From Lewinellaceae bacterium (GTDB lineage: Bacteria > Bacteroidota > Bacteroidia > Chitinophagales > Saprospiraceae), in NCBI GenBank assembly GCA_020636405.1, contig JACJXW010000007.1, positions 310,001 to 374,000 on the forward strand: a DNA stretch of 64,000 nt, written 5' to 3'. Shown in pieces: positions 34,201 to 44,700 of this stretch. Below the pieces are notes generated by a model. That model saw only the letters and a program-made list of their open reading frames with translations, did no database searches and had not been told where the DNA came from. Position 1 is the stretch's first letter, and every line of letters begins with the position of its first letter. The position numbers were made by a program, and so were the translations under genes.

Positions 34201-37200
34201 ATCGGCACAACCCATAATCCCTTCATTGATTTGCCCGTTGCAGTTGTTGTCGGCCCAATCACACACCTCATCCGCTCCCGGATGTATGCTGGGGTCTCCA
34301 TCATTACAATCCGTGTGGTCCGCAACATAGCCGGAAGGCGGGGTACAGGCCATCACCTCCTGTGCCGCGTCACCAAAACCATCGCCGTCATTGTCGGCAT
34401 AGAAGGCGGAGGCCATCAATACTTCTACTGTGAATTCATCGCTACAGCCTCCTCCCACTCCTAAATGATCCACCGAATAGGCAGTGGTAACCATCGGGCT
34501 AACGACAATGCTTTCACCGATCTCACCCGTACTCCAAATCAGGTCACTGTTTTGTATTGGCGGAAGGTCAGCCGACCATGCCGGATCATTAATCCTCGTT
34601 CCATGGTTGCCGTTACCCGACCGGTCATTCACCGCCGTTCCGCTTCCTTCATCCAATTGCCAGTATCCGGCCAGGTTCGAAAAAACAGGGTGGGCATCGG
34701 TTAGAGTTCTGTCTTTCCAGGCTGCAATAGTAGCCGCGTCGAGGGCGGTATTCCAGATGCGCACCTCGTCGATATTCCCCCGGTAACCATCCGGCTGATA
34801 CCCTTGGCCAATGATGAGGTCATTCGTACTGGCAATAGCAGCGGTGAAGTCAGCATCCACTTCGCGGTCAAAAACCCCATTGATGTACCACCTCAATTTG
34901 CCCTGTGCCATATCCCGCACCAGGGCTACGTGGTTCCATTCATTTTGAACCAGATATCCGGCGGAAAGGAAACTCTGATAAGGCGTGGCGTCGCCTCCGG
35001 CTGCCCCCCAGTAGAAGGTGATCTTCCCATTTTCCCACTGCGTGATCGTATATTCCCCTCCGTAGGCTTTATGGAGTGGGTTGCGACGTACCCCAAATAA
35101 TGTCGGCTTCAGCCACATCTCTATGGTCAGGTCGCCGGTGATCTGCAGGGATGGGGCATTAGGGACCTGCACATAGCCGTCATCATCTTCAATGGACAGA
35201 GAATACATGGGGTCATCCTCTACCTGAAGGGTGACCGGCGTACCCGGGCAAATGGGGTTCTCCGAAGCCAAGATTAATGGGAGATTGCCGATTTCAATAC
35301 CCGCACTGGCTACACACCCATTGCCATCCGTGACCGTTACTTCGTACTGTCCAATGGCAAGGTTATCCAAATCGGGAGTTGTAGCGTTATTGCTCCATAC
35401 ATACTGGTAAGGAGGTATGCCATTGGAAACTGTTGTCGATATAGCCCCCAGAGGCGGCTGCAAACAGTTGATATCGGCAACCATAAGCGCTACCTGCGGC
35501 GGGTCATTTATGATGATGGCCAAATGGGCCGTATCCTGACAGGCGCCATCCGATACAATCAGGTAAATTTCGTAATTGCCTGGGGTATCAAAAGAAACGG
35601 AAGGAGAGGGAGAGGAAGAGAATGTACTACCATCCAGGCCGATTCTCCAATCATAGGCCTGCGCATTGAGCCCGGTGAAATGGAGCTTCATGGTATTGCC
35701 TGCACAGGCGGTGGCCGGGTCATAGGCAAAAGCAGCATACACTTCGCACCCTTCCACGCAAACCTTCGACTGTTCCAGCTCCTGGGTACTGGTTGTTACT
35801 GTAATATCCGACAGGTTGCCCGTCAGTTGATCGTCCAGGTATAAGGGATAGGAATAGGGGTTTATCTGCTGATTGGCCAAACTGATGGTGAAGGGATAAT
35901 CATTGCATAACAGCTCGAAGTTTTCGTCGGCCTTTATAAGCACCATCGCCGAGGAAGACTGATCGGCTCCGACGATAAGCATAGTGGTGTCGTTCTCGAA
36001 GAAGAAATCGCGAAATTCGGATTTGCTGTTGCTCAAAGACAGATCGGGGTGCTGATACCGGTTGTAACCCAACAGAGCACCGGACAGGTCAAACCGGAAC
36101 AGGATACCCTTGTGTGCATAATTGTCGACGTCCCATGCCGTATATCCGGCGATGTACAACGTATTTCCTCTCAATTCGATGGCCAGCCCGGCCACACTCG
36201 ACAGCTTTTTGACCCACAAAACATTTCCGTTCGGATCAGATTTTCCATAGTACATGACCCGGTAGGGGGAACCATCGTAAACTGTACCGACAAAGTAGAT
36301 GTTGCCCGAAGCGTCAAAGTCGATGTCGTGAACCCAGTCCGTATCTCCATCCATAAAGTGGATCTTATGCCAGGTTAACATGCCGTTGTCGTCATATTTT
36401 GTGATCCAGCATGTGGGAACTGTAGCATATTCGAATCCTCCGTAGAGGTAATAGTTATTGTTGTTATCGACAGCGATGCCCTCCGGTAGTTTGTACCTGG
36501 CCCCTGGTCCGTAATTCCTCACCCAGATGGTTTGCCCATCGGAGCCGTATTTTTTTAGGATCAGTTGATGGTTGCCACTGATTCTTTGGGAGTGAGCTAC
36601 AACAATATTGTCGAAATTATCAATGGCAACGGCGACATTGCCGCCAATGGAGCCCATACCCCCCTGTTTTACCCAGAGCAGGCCCCCGTCTTGATCCATT
36701 TTGAGTATTTTGAAATAATCGTTGACACCGGTAGCCTCGTTTACTACGAGAATGGCTCCATCTGAAAAAAGGGCTAATTTCCTTACTCTGGTGGAGTTAT
36801 CTATATATTCTTTGCTCCAAATTTCATACCCATCGGGGTCGAACTTGCTCAAAACGAACCCATTTGAGATCCTGGATACCACCAGCACATTGCCATCCGG
36901 ATAGGGCACGATCTTTTCTCCGGCAATCCCCTGTCCGGCCGGCTTATAGGTTTTGATGAACCGCGTATAATCAAAGAACTGGTCGCTGGAGGTAGTGAAA
37001 TAGGCTTTTTCGCTCCAGGCCGACTCCAGGTTCTCACAAGTGATCTTCACCTGCCACTCGTACAGTACGCCGGGCTGTAAGCCGGAGAGGGACAGGTTGC
37101 TTGCTGTAACCATTGCGGTTTGCCAATCCGTGGAGTCCACTGGTTTGTAGCGGACTTCAAACTCGAGGGCAGGGGCTACCCCCTGCCAGCTGACATCGGC

Positions 37201-40200
37201 AGTTTCTTCGGTTATGGCGGCAGTGGTGAGGTTGGTGGCTGTGCCGCAGGTGAGGTTTTCCGTTCTGAACTGTACTTCCTGGCAGGCAGGAGTAATGCCT
37301 GCTGCATTATACGGTGTGACCGAAACATATATGACCGTATACTCTGGAAGCACGCTCAGGCCATAAGTCGTCGTATTCCCCACATCCACATTGTCTAAAA
37401 TGTCCGTCCCTCCAGACGAAGTACCTACTGTCAGCCGGTAACCAGCGGCATTGGGAACTGCATTCCAGGAAAGATCAGCATCAACACCAACTGCGGTGGA
37501 ACCTGGAAGCGGAGATACCAAAGCCGCACAATCCGGCACCGGCAGAGGCGTCGAATAAACGACAATATACTGCGGTATCAATCGGGTAGAAGATACGTAG
37601 TCCGTCCCGGCCGCTCGCATCTGGGTAGATCCGCCGCCGTCCAGCATCAGGATTTTATCGTATTCGATCCCGAAGCTATGCAGGCGGGCGGCGGCATGGG
37701 CCTGGGTGGCGGCAGCCGATGAAAAGAGCGCTACCTTTTCGTAAACGCCATCGCCGTCTTCATCAAGCACCCCGGCGAAAGTCCGGCCGGTACTGGACGC
37801 CGGAGCCTTGTCTGCCGTACGGAGCAGCCCGACGATGCCCTGCGGAGCACTGGAGGCAGCTACACTATTCGGGTTATCATTGAAGATAACGACATCCGCC
37901 CGGTTGCTCCAAACCGGCAGGAAGAGTTTTTCCCCGACAAATTCTGAGGCGTTGCCATAACCATCAGCTACCATTGCCCCACCTTCCTTTACCGGAAAGG
38001 CCAACTGGGTAGGCGAAATACCGTCATTGAAGAACTGGCCATTCGTAATCGAAAATACATTGTAATGCAGCCCTGTTTTCTCCGTCCAGACATCGGCCAT
38101 GCTTTCCCGGGTGAAATAAGGGTTGGCCGTCCCACCTCCACTGTTAATATTTCCATGGCCGAATTCCAGGTAAGCGCCGGCTGCCAAGTCGATGACCTGC
38201 ACATAGTCCGTGCTGCCGCCCAAAAAGTCCTTTTTGAAAAGCTGGACGCCATCCGCTTCTTCGATTTTGACAAAAACAGGAGCTTCAGCTGTGGCCGAAC
38301 AGCCATTGGCGTCAGTTACCGTCACCATAAAGGCCCCTTCAGATAACCCCAGGGTGGTGGCCGTCGTCGCGCCGTTGCTCCAGTAGTAGGCGTAGGGTGG
38401 CGTTCCTCCAGAAGGTATGGCAGTCGCCCAGGCGTCACCCGCACCGGCGCCACCCTCGTGGCCCACTTGAACCTCGATGGCCACTTCCTGTGGTTCTCCC
38501 ACCGTAAAGCTGGCCACTACATCGCAACCCGCGCCGTCTGAAACAGTCACTTCGTATGTGCCTCCCGCCAGGCCGGAAATGGAAGAAGTGCTGGCTCCAT
38601 TTAGCCAATTATAGGATAGAGTACCCTGAGCGCCATTGGCGGACAAGGCAATAGAGCCGTCGCCGGCCTCAAAACAACTGACGTCCTCCACCTGTGCGAA
38701 AACGGTAAAACCGACGCTGGTATTGGAAATGGAAAAATTCTGGGTGATGGCACAACCACTGCTATTCGTTACCTGCACGCTGTAATTCCCCGCCGACAAA
38801 CCGCTGATGGAAGGCGTCGTCGCGCCGGTGCTCCACAATACCTCAGGATTATTCACGGTAGACACATCGAGGGAAGCATAGCCATTCGCGTTCCGGCACT
38901 GTTCATCAAAGGTGTTCACAAAAAAATCGGGGGCTTCCTGGACCGTGATCACTACACTGGCTTCATCCGTACAGCTGCCGCCGTCTGAGATATTCAGGTA
39001 TGCGGTGTATTCTCCCGGAGCAGTAAACGTAAAGGATGTATTGGCATTAGTCGAGAAGGGCGTTCCATCAGTACCGATCCTCCAGGAGTATGCCGATGCG
39101 CCAGTGCTGGTGGAGAAAAAGTCCACGGCCTCTCCTTCACAAATGCTCACGGCACTGGCGGCTATATTTGCGGTAATATTGCAGCAGACTGCAATAGGCT
39201 GAAAAACAATATCTGTGGTGAGCCCGGCAAGCGCCTGCTCCGGCGCGATCAGGCCACTGGAACTGATCCCGTTTCCCTGATTCAAAGAAGGGCTGGTGGG
39301 CGTTACTGAGAAATCAGAATCCAGGCAGTCCAGATAAAGACTTTCGTCAACATGAGCGAAATACAGGGCATCCTTCCCCGAACTCAATTCCACTTCACCT
39401 ACTGCCGCCAACTTTTGGTTGGAAGTAGGGATCAAATACTTGATCGCATCTTCGCCAGGCCCCCCCGCAAAATGTATTTTTTTCCCGGCGATAAGCGCTC
39501 CGTCAGTATAAACCTTCATGAGCACGCCATCCCAGTCCCCATCATAGATCATTTTTCCACCTAACAAGAGCTGGGGAGAGACATCGTACTCATACATTCC
39601 GCCATAGAGAATATTGTTAGTTCCGGGCTGGTAAGCTTTGGTAAACTCTAAGGCACCAAAATCTGTCAACCGACAAAGGAAGAACTGACGCCCGGGGCCC
39701 ATCCCAAAGGAAGAGCCTACAATATAAGGCGCAGAGCCTTTCATGAAAACACCTTCCCCTATGTCGTCGTCAACCGTGCCGATCCAGCTGTTCTGCAGCA
39801 GCGTGCCGGTGGAGGAAGAGAAACGCAAAAAAAGGATATCCTCATTACCAAAACTGCCGTCTCCCTTGTAATTTCCAGTAACCAGTATATCCTGAGTAGC
39901 TGGGTCCAGAAAGGCATTTCTGGGGTTTACGTCCCCGCCTGTCCGATAGTAATATTTTTTCCAGTTCACATTGCCCGACAGGTCCATCTGTATGGCAAAG
40001 GCAGCGTCCCGCCCCGCCCCTAGATACAGGCCGGTGACCACAACCTGGGCGGCATTATTTTCCAGGATACCGGCAACGCTGTGAATATCCGAATTGCCGA
40101 ATTCCTTTCCCCATAGGACATTGCCCGCGGGGTCCAGCTTCAAAACTGCCAAGTTAAAATTCTTAATGCCCGCCAGTAAGTAATTGCCATCACTGAGCAC

Positions 40201-41721
40201 CGCTACTCTGGTTATGACGCCGGAAAGGCCAGTAAACTGTTTATTCCATATGATCTGTCCCGTCGAAGTGATCTTTTGGAGAAAAAGCACAGTCCCAATA
40301 GGGTTACTGGAGGTGATGAGGAAATGGCCATCCAATGTTTCCGCAATATTATGGGCACGCAGGTCGGATGTGTATTCATAAACAGCCTGTCCGGAATTGC
40401 TTCCGCTGCCCCCGTCGGCTGCGGTACTGAAATAATAACTGGTGGAATACCCACTATTCACCCCACCACACACCGACTCCACCTGCACCTCGTAGGATGT
40501 GCCCGCCGTCAGCCCGCCGAGGGAATAGGTAGCGCTAGCTGTATTGGCCGCCGGTTGCCAGGTTGTCGCTCCCACCTCCCGATAGTGGATATTGTAGGAA
40601 GACGCCCCGGCAGCGCTGCTCCAGCCCACCATTGCCGACGTTTGAGTAACCGAGCTGGCCGTAAGGCCGGAGGGTATCTCACATGCCGCCGTAGATACGA
40701 ATATAGTAGTGCAGTACTGATCGGCGCCACAGGTATTGCTTACGCCCAGGCATACGGTATAGGTGCCCGGTGCGGCATAGGTATGCATGGCGTTTTCCTG
40801 GTTCGAGGTATTGCCATCGCCAAAGGCCCAGGTATATCCCGTGCCGAACGCAGAGGTATTGTTAAACGTAACGGTAAGTCCGAAGGCCGAATAATTGAAG
40901 CCTGCCAGCGGGTCCTGCCCGGTATTGCTGATGGTGAAACTGCTTTCTGCTGAGCACCCCGCCAGATCGATAACCGATACAGCGTAATTGCCTGCCGAGA
41001 GGCCGCTGGCCGTCGCGCCGCTCTGCGACGGGATGGTGCTCCAACTGTATTGATAGGGGCCGCTGCCTCCACTGGCGGAAGCCGAGGCGGCGCCGTTGCC
41101 GTCCTCGCAGGTTTCATCTACAGGCGTAACAGATACCGAAAGGCCGCCGCAGTCCATCAGGGTAATGGGGACATTCAGCGTATTGTTGGCCTCCGACAGC
41201 TCATTGGGCACATCGTCATCGTAGTCCGCCAGGATGAGGATATACTTATTGCCCGCATTGGCATCTGCCGGTATGTCCAGCATTTCGGACACTACCGGCA
41301 TGGCGCCGGCGCTCAGGTTGGGGGTATACAGGGTGGTAAGCACCGCATCAGCGCCGGGCTCGTAGGTGGTATTATCAGACAACACAAGAAGGGTGGTGAA
41401 GCCGCCGGTGGAGCCGGTGCCTATATTTTCATTGTTGTAGGTGAGCGTCACCTCGCCCCCGATGCCAACTGTGTTCAGGCTCAGGGCGCCGTTGGTGGGG
41501 GTGATGTCCGGCTGGTGGGGGTTGACGGCGTTGATGATCCTTTGGGTGCGGTTACCGACTTTGTCGTAAGCGTATACTATGGTGGTCCCGTTGCCGTACT
41601 GGACTTCGGTGAGGCGGTTGAGGTCGTCGTAGATGTAGGTGAAGGATGCAGGGGTTTGTCCTGATAGCAAAAGCCATAGAGATTGAAAAAAAAATATTAT
41701 AAAGGCAGCATATTTTTTCAT
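31300..41721 (-). CDS. Giant 3473-residue secreted mosaic with phosphodiester-glycosidase and dockerin-like domains
   Basis: After the signal peptide (MKKYAAFIIFFFQSLWLLLS) the approximate order is as follows. Two RHS/YD-type motifs (25-62), a CARDB domain (70-190), an SprB-like repeat, PKD (265-345) and Fn3 (345-430). A propeller of about 380 residues with FLQKITSTGQIIWNKQF-type units, PKD, and three SprB-like repeats (930-1160). A phosphodiester-glycosidase (NAGPA/DUF2233-type) domain (about 1165-1420) with ITNGQFF, FAGVLDEDGDGVYEKVA and the family signature MLDGGGSTQM. Two Fn3 and a second propeller (1430-1990), then PKD, SprB and LamG (2160-2370). A MopE-like DxDxDG...CDWADNNCNG segment, a second lectin-like region, a bacterial Ig-like segment and FG-GAP repeats (2830-3250). 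The C terminus holds two dockerin-like loops (DLDASGVIDAGD, DSDLSGVVDASD), and no T9SS sorting domain is evident. No stop or frameshift interrupts the 10.4 kb. Confidence 0.85.
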   Translation of the reverse strand: MKKYAAFIIFFFQSLWLLLSGQTPASFTYIYDDLNRLTEVQYGNGTTIVYAYDKVGNRTQRIINAVNPHQPDITPTNGALSLNTVGIGGEVTLTYNNENIGTGSTGGFTTLLVLSDNTTYEPGADAVLTTLYTPNLSAGAMPVVSEMLDIPADANAGNKYILILADYDDDVPNELSEANNTLNVPITLMDCGGLSVSVTPVDETCEDGNGAASASASGGSGPYQYSWSTIPSQSGATASGLSAGNYAVSVIDLAGCSAESSFTISNTGQDPLAGFNYSAFGLTVTFNNTSAFGTGYTWAFGDGNTSNQENAMHTYAAPGTYTVCLGVSNTCGADQYCTTIFVSTAACEIPSGLTASSVTQTSAMVGWSSAAGASSYNIHYREVGATTWQPAANTASATYSLGGLTAGTSYEVQVESVCGGVNSGYSTSYYFSTAADGGSGSNSGQAVYEYTSDLRAHNIAETLDGHFLITSSNPIGTVLFLQKITSTGQIIWNKQFTGLSGVITRVAVLSDGNYLLAGIKNFNLAVLKLDPAGNVLWGKEFGNSDIHSVAGILENNAAQVVVTGLYLGAGRDAAFAIQMDLSGNVNWKKYYYRTGGDVNPRNAFLDPATQDILVTGNYKGDGSFGNEDILFLRFSSSTGTLLQNSWIGTVDDDIGEGVFMKGSAPYIVGSSFGMGPGRQFFLCRLTDFGALEFTKAYQPGTNNILYGGMYEYDVSPQLLLGGKMIYDGDWDGVLMKVYTDGALIAGKKIHFAGGPGEDAIKYLIPTSNQKLAAVGEVELSSGKDALYFAHVDESLYLDCLDSDFSVTPTSPSLNQGNGISSSGLIAPEQALAGLTTDIVFQPIAVCCNITANIAASAVSICEGEAVDFFSTSTGASAYSWRIGTDGTPFSTNANTSFTFTAPGEYTAYLNISDGGSCTDEASVVITVQEAPDFFVNTFDEQCRNANGYASLDVSTVNNPEVLWSTGATTPSISGLSAGNYSVQVTNSSGCAITQNFSISNTSVGFTVFAQVEDVSCFEAGDGSIALSANGAQGTLSYNWLNGASTSSISGLAGGTYEVTVSDGAGCDVVASFTVGEPQEVAIEVQVGHEGGAGAGDAWATAIPSGGTPPYAYYWSNGATTATTLGLSEGAFMVTVTDANGCSATAEAPVFVKIEEADGVQLFKKDFLGGSTDYVQVIDLAAGAYLEFGHGNINSGGGTANPYFTRESMADVWTEKTGLHYNVFSITNGQFFNDGISPTQLAFPVKEGGAMVADGYGNASEFVGEKLFLPVWSNRADVVIFNDNPNSVAASSAPQGIVGLLRTADKAPASSTGRTFAGVLDEDGDGVYEKVALFSSAAATQAHAAARLHSFGIEYDKILMLDGGGSTQMRAAGTDYVSSTRLIPQYIVVYSTPLPVPDCAALVSPLPGSTAVGVDADLSWNAVPNAAGYRLTVGTSSGGTDILDNVDVGNTTTYGLSVLPEYTVIYVSVTPYNAAGITPACQEVQFRTENLTCGTATNLTTAAITEETADVSWQGVAPALEFEVRYKPVDSTDWQTAMVTASNLSLSGLQPGVLYEWQVKITCENLESAWSEKAYFTTSSDQFFDYTRFIKTYKPAGQGIAGEKIVPYPDGNVLVVSRISNGFVLSKFDPDGYEIWSKEYIDNSTRVRKLALFSDGAILVVNEATGVNDYFKILKMDQDGGLLWVKQGGMGSIGGNVAVAIDNFDNIVVAHSQRISGNHQLILKKYGSDGQTIWVRNYGPGARYKLPEGIAVDNNNNYYLYGGFEYATVPTCWITKYDDNGMLTWHKIHFMDGDTDWVHDIDFDASGNIYFVGTVYDGSPYRVMYYGKSDPNGNVLWVKKLSSVAGLAIELRGNTLYIAGYTAWDVDNYAHKGILFRFDLSGALLGYNRYQHPDLSLSNSKSEFRDFFFENDTTMLIVGADQSSSAMVLIKADENFELLCNDYPFTISLANQQINPYSYPLYLDDQLTGNLSDITVTTSTQELEQSKVCVEGCEVYAAFAYDPATACAGNTMKLHFTGLNAQAYDWRIGLDGSTFSSSPSPSVSFDTPGNYEIYLIVSDGACQDTAHLAIIINDPPQVALMVADINCLQPPLGAISTTVSNGIPPYQYVWSNNATTPDLDNLAIGQYEVTVTDGNGCVASAGIEIGNLPLILASENPICPGTPVTLQVEDDPMYSLSIEDDDGYVQVPNAPSLQITGDLTIEMWLKPTLFGVRRNPLHKAYGGEYTITQWENGKITFYWGAAGGDATPYQSFLSAGYLVQNEWNHVALVRDMAQGKLRWYINGVFDREVDADFTAAIASTNDLIIGQGYQPDGYRGNIDEVRIWNTALDAATIAAWKDRTLTDAHPVFSNLAGYWQLDEGSGTAVNDRSGNGNHGTRINDPAWSADLPPIQNSDLIWSTGEIGESIVVSPMVTTAYSVDHLGVGGGCSDEFTVEVLMASAFYADNDGDGFGDAAQEVMACTPPSGYVADHTDCNDGDPSIHPGADEVCDWADNNCNGQINEGIMGCADTLFADLYSVFPTDQVLFTYQVVTPGNYEVHFGDGVVTPVTAFMGTLTHSFSHEGVYRVRLMRDGVVVENFHIQVRSCEWISFVSSTNGYRESNEDLCQVLEGGIAHIDPALTPQSYYWTTFANYNDFPASGDAATLEVRVKNPQSGGGISCFDTGLTLYGDKGNAWVNYMTNGCAQYASIGAGDTGLSGSSTDLGALAKNLSDWHTIKIVLQNGAISTYFDGVLQYSLPYTGEVGHVLGIRVNFKGSGSVDWVTLRDGLGELVYTEAFNHCNCDALSVVSQPTFSSAYNDEVTILYPRPIDRSTLNITNLRFMGDEAGQRTGSYSSRGNAVKFRPDYPFRAGEKIMISSLSNLQDTGQVNQPAFVWERLAETTNPTAATFIPKYSGITLPAEAMDYSLNFITADVNRDSLMDYIIRYHSAYGNPTKILVYQQQSDHTFAAPVVYTNSYSHSNLRGTPDLNNDGYPDLVLTHNVPSNAHIRLNNGDGTFSAPAYYTLSNYSNGVTFGDIDQDGDIDLVGISGISVLSSNTISILRNNGDGTFASQQLINTSAFGSGRQLADLDGDGDLDFVYSSNNSFGSTPSYRVYENNGGNFNLSSNASNPDRYAPNAIYDFDQDGILDIVSTATSINIVYGVGGLNYSPYNGIAVGTTQAQVLPGDLNGDGLLDLFANRLYDGSSWETLPFRTYLNQGNRTFQADTCLLPLGIQQALKLSDADGDGDVDAFYLTAEGELYIAENVDHYASLGLKVFLQGPYDPGSGLMSDHLRSSGLLPQEEPYRDLSFSLVDGRREKVHPGIFDTTGQNAIVDWVLVELRNASDPSEVLATRSALLQRDGDVVDIDGKSALAIPAESDISSAYIAVHHRNHLGVMTASAIPLHSDETIVDFTDVATPTFGVSAQASLGGGVLGLVSGDLDASGVIDAGDRSQAWNDRNVLGYELSDSDLSGVVDASDRSNAWNNRNKTAQIQQ

Positions 41722-41764
41722 CTTAGCTAAATATCGAAATGAATGATTTCTTGATAATTTTCAT

Positions 41765-44700
41765 TTAGTTAGAATGAATAATCGGGCCAAAGGGAGTCAT
41801 TGTGTAATTTTTCACTTTGTGAGGTTTATACTCATCCATTACAGGTGGTTGCTTGGGTAGATCTAATGGAGCCGGGTTGCCAACGATAGATCCAGGCCCA
41901 ATGATATCATTTGGATAATTAATTGGAGAACTAAATTCATGGAAGGGTTCACCTGGCTCAATCTTAGAAATTTGAGTAATGATATTGGCTATATCCATTC
42001 CTGCGCCTACTGCATCAATTGCTCCTTTCGGGAAACCTCCGAAACCTAGTGAGGCTAAACTATAAATAGTGCTCCCAATGGCTTCACCATTTTCACCACA
42101 AAGCCCACCTACAAGTCCTCCTGGATCTTCAGCCATGTCAACCATCGCTGCTTCAGGTTCATTAAGATATCCATCAATACTATTAACTGTCCCCGCTATA
42201 GTACTGTATGCTCCTCCTGCAGCAAATATGCTTATACCAATAGCTACCGGAAGAGTAACAGGAGCTCCGCCAATGGCTACTATTACCCCTCCAATTGCAA
42301 CAACCCCTCCTGCTACCGTAAGAAGACCGTTTTGAAATTTTTCCACATTTTTTGCTTCTTCTCCACCGGGATCACTGTAGTTCACCGGATTCCCTCCCCC
42401 ATACGCATACAAATTATCACTCCATATCGGATCCTTACTCAAAAACCGCCCGATCGACGCCTCGTAGTAGCGCGCCCGCATGAAGAGCAAGGTACTGTCT
42501 TCCTGCATCACCCCGAAGCCGCCGACGAATCGGAAAGGATTGAAATCTTCCTCCTGCAATTGCAGGCAACTGCCGTATTCGTCGTAAGTATATTGATGGG
42601 TGAGGATTCCGGTTTCATCCGTCATGGCGATGGTGCTGCCCCGGAAGTCGTAGTGGTAGTAGCGGGTATCGCCGTTGGGTTTCACCCGGCTGATCATACC
42701 CAGGCCGTAGACGTAATAATTTTGAGCATTGCCATTACCGTCCTGCTCGATCAGGATGCGGCTCATGCCGAGGATATCGAGCACGTATTTGGTGGTGACA
42801 CTGTTGCGCATGGCCTGTCGGCGGTGGCCCAGTCCGTCGTAGGCGTAAGTGGCGTTGAGATCGCCGGAAACGGCCGTGAGCATATCATGCGCGTCCCAGG
42901 ATAAGGTGAGGTTCCTGACACCGGCTATGATCTTCACATTTCCGTTGTTGTCATGGGTGAAATTTTTGCCGCCGCCGCTGAGGATCTCATTGCGGTTGTT
43001 GTAGACGTAATCCGTTTCATTGATGTCGGGCAGAGTGCTGTAGCCGAAGGGCTCTGTTTTACTTTCCAGAGTGTGGTTGCCCAGTTTATCCAGCTCGAAC
43101 CCATAGGCGCAGATGATGGCGCTGCCCTTCTTCGTCACCAGGCTGTCTACCCTGCCGGCGTTGTCGTAGAAGTATTCGGTGACGACGCCGTTGGGCAGTT
43201 CTGCATGATCCAGCCGGCCATCATCCAGGTAGAAGTATTCGGTGGTGTTGCCGTTCCAATCGGTGACCGTCTTCATGCGGTCGTTGTCGTCATAAGTGTA
43301 GTCCACGTCATTGCCGCCGGGATAGACTATTCGTGTCACATTGCTGTTCGCATCGTAGATGTACTGCACTGTCTGCCCGTCATAAACGGTTGAGGTGATG
43401 CGGTTGAGGATGTCGTAATTGAAGGTGATGGTTTTGTTGTCTTTACTTACCGTTTTCAACCTATGCAGATTGTCGTAGCCATAGGTGGCGTATCCGTCAC
43501 TCTCCAGCAATCCTTTGGTGTCCAGATAATCATAGTTCAGGTCCGATCCATCTGCCTTAGTAATTTTGCGCAGCTTGCCCTCCGCGTCGTACTCGTACTG
43601 CCGGGCGGCAGTTCCGAACGTTTCTCTCTTGAGGAGGTCGAAATAATCGTACTCCAGCTGCGTCACGTACCCACGGGCGTTGGTGATCTGCGTCAGATTA
43701 CCGTTGCCATCGTAATTGTACCGGGTGGCCACCTCCTGGTACTGCGGGTGGTTGGGGAGGAATTTGGTGACTTTTGTGATAAAGTTGCGGTCGTCATAGT
43801 CGTAAGTTACCTTTTGATCATTGGGGTTGTAGAACTCCTCCAGCCGGCTGCCTGAGTCATAAATAGCGGTAAACTCTATGCCCTCCGGCGCGGTCACTTT
43901 GTTGACATTGCCGTGGTTATCGTATTCATAACTCGCAACGATCCCTTCGGGGTTAGTCACGGTATTGACCAACCCATAAGGATAGTAGGTGATGTTGGTG
44001 GTGCCGATCGGGGCATTTACCGCCGTCAGGTTTTTGCCGTCGCCGTAGATGAATGTTGTTTCCTTGCCCCGTGGATTGCGGTAGAGGGTGATGTCATTAA
44101 TGGGGCTATATTCAAAATGGTGGGTGATCTCATTCCCAGTATTCTGCGCCTGCACCACATCCTCCACATTGCCCCTTTCATCATAAGTGTAAGTGGTCGT
44201 AATTGACGTAGAGGCTTGTCCTGTAACTGTTATGGAAGTTGGGAGAGTTGGATTAAAGGGGTCTCCATAAACAATATCCGCATCATTGGTAGAAGCGTTT
44301 ATCTGGATGGCTTTCCCCAGCTCATTAAAAGTATAAATATAATCCCTTGGCTGGGACGAAACGCCGTCGTAAATGCTTATGGTGGTTTGGGGGCTTACCC
44401 CGGGATTCAGGTTAAAGTCCACATCCGTTTGTTCCATATTCCCGGTCGTGGTATTATTGGTAATGGATGAGGTCAGTTTTTTTTCCTGGTAATTGTTGGT
44501 GATGAAGTTGCCGTTGGGCAGCGTCACTTTTTGTAGTAGATGCTCTCCAACGTAGTTGTAGTTCGTCTGGAACCCCTCCGCATCCTTGTACCAGATCAGG
44601 TCGTCCAGGACATTGCCGGTATAACCCTGATAAAATTGGATGCTTCTGCCCAGCGACAGGTCCGTCACCGTTTGGATCTTGCCTGAAGTACCCAGATAAG

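Noticed and set aside
40276..40953. 225-codon plus-strand frame within the giant mosaic gene
   Set aside because: Antisense to PKD/SprB/Fn3 coding sequence; composition rich in Arg/Gly/His from reverse translation, no start context.
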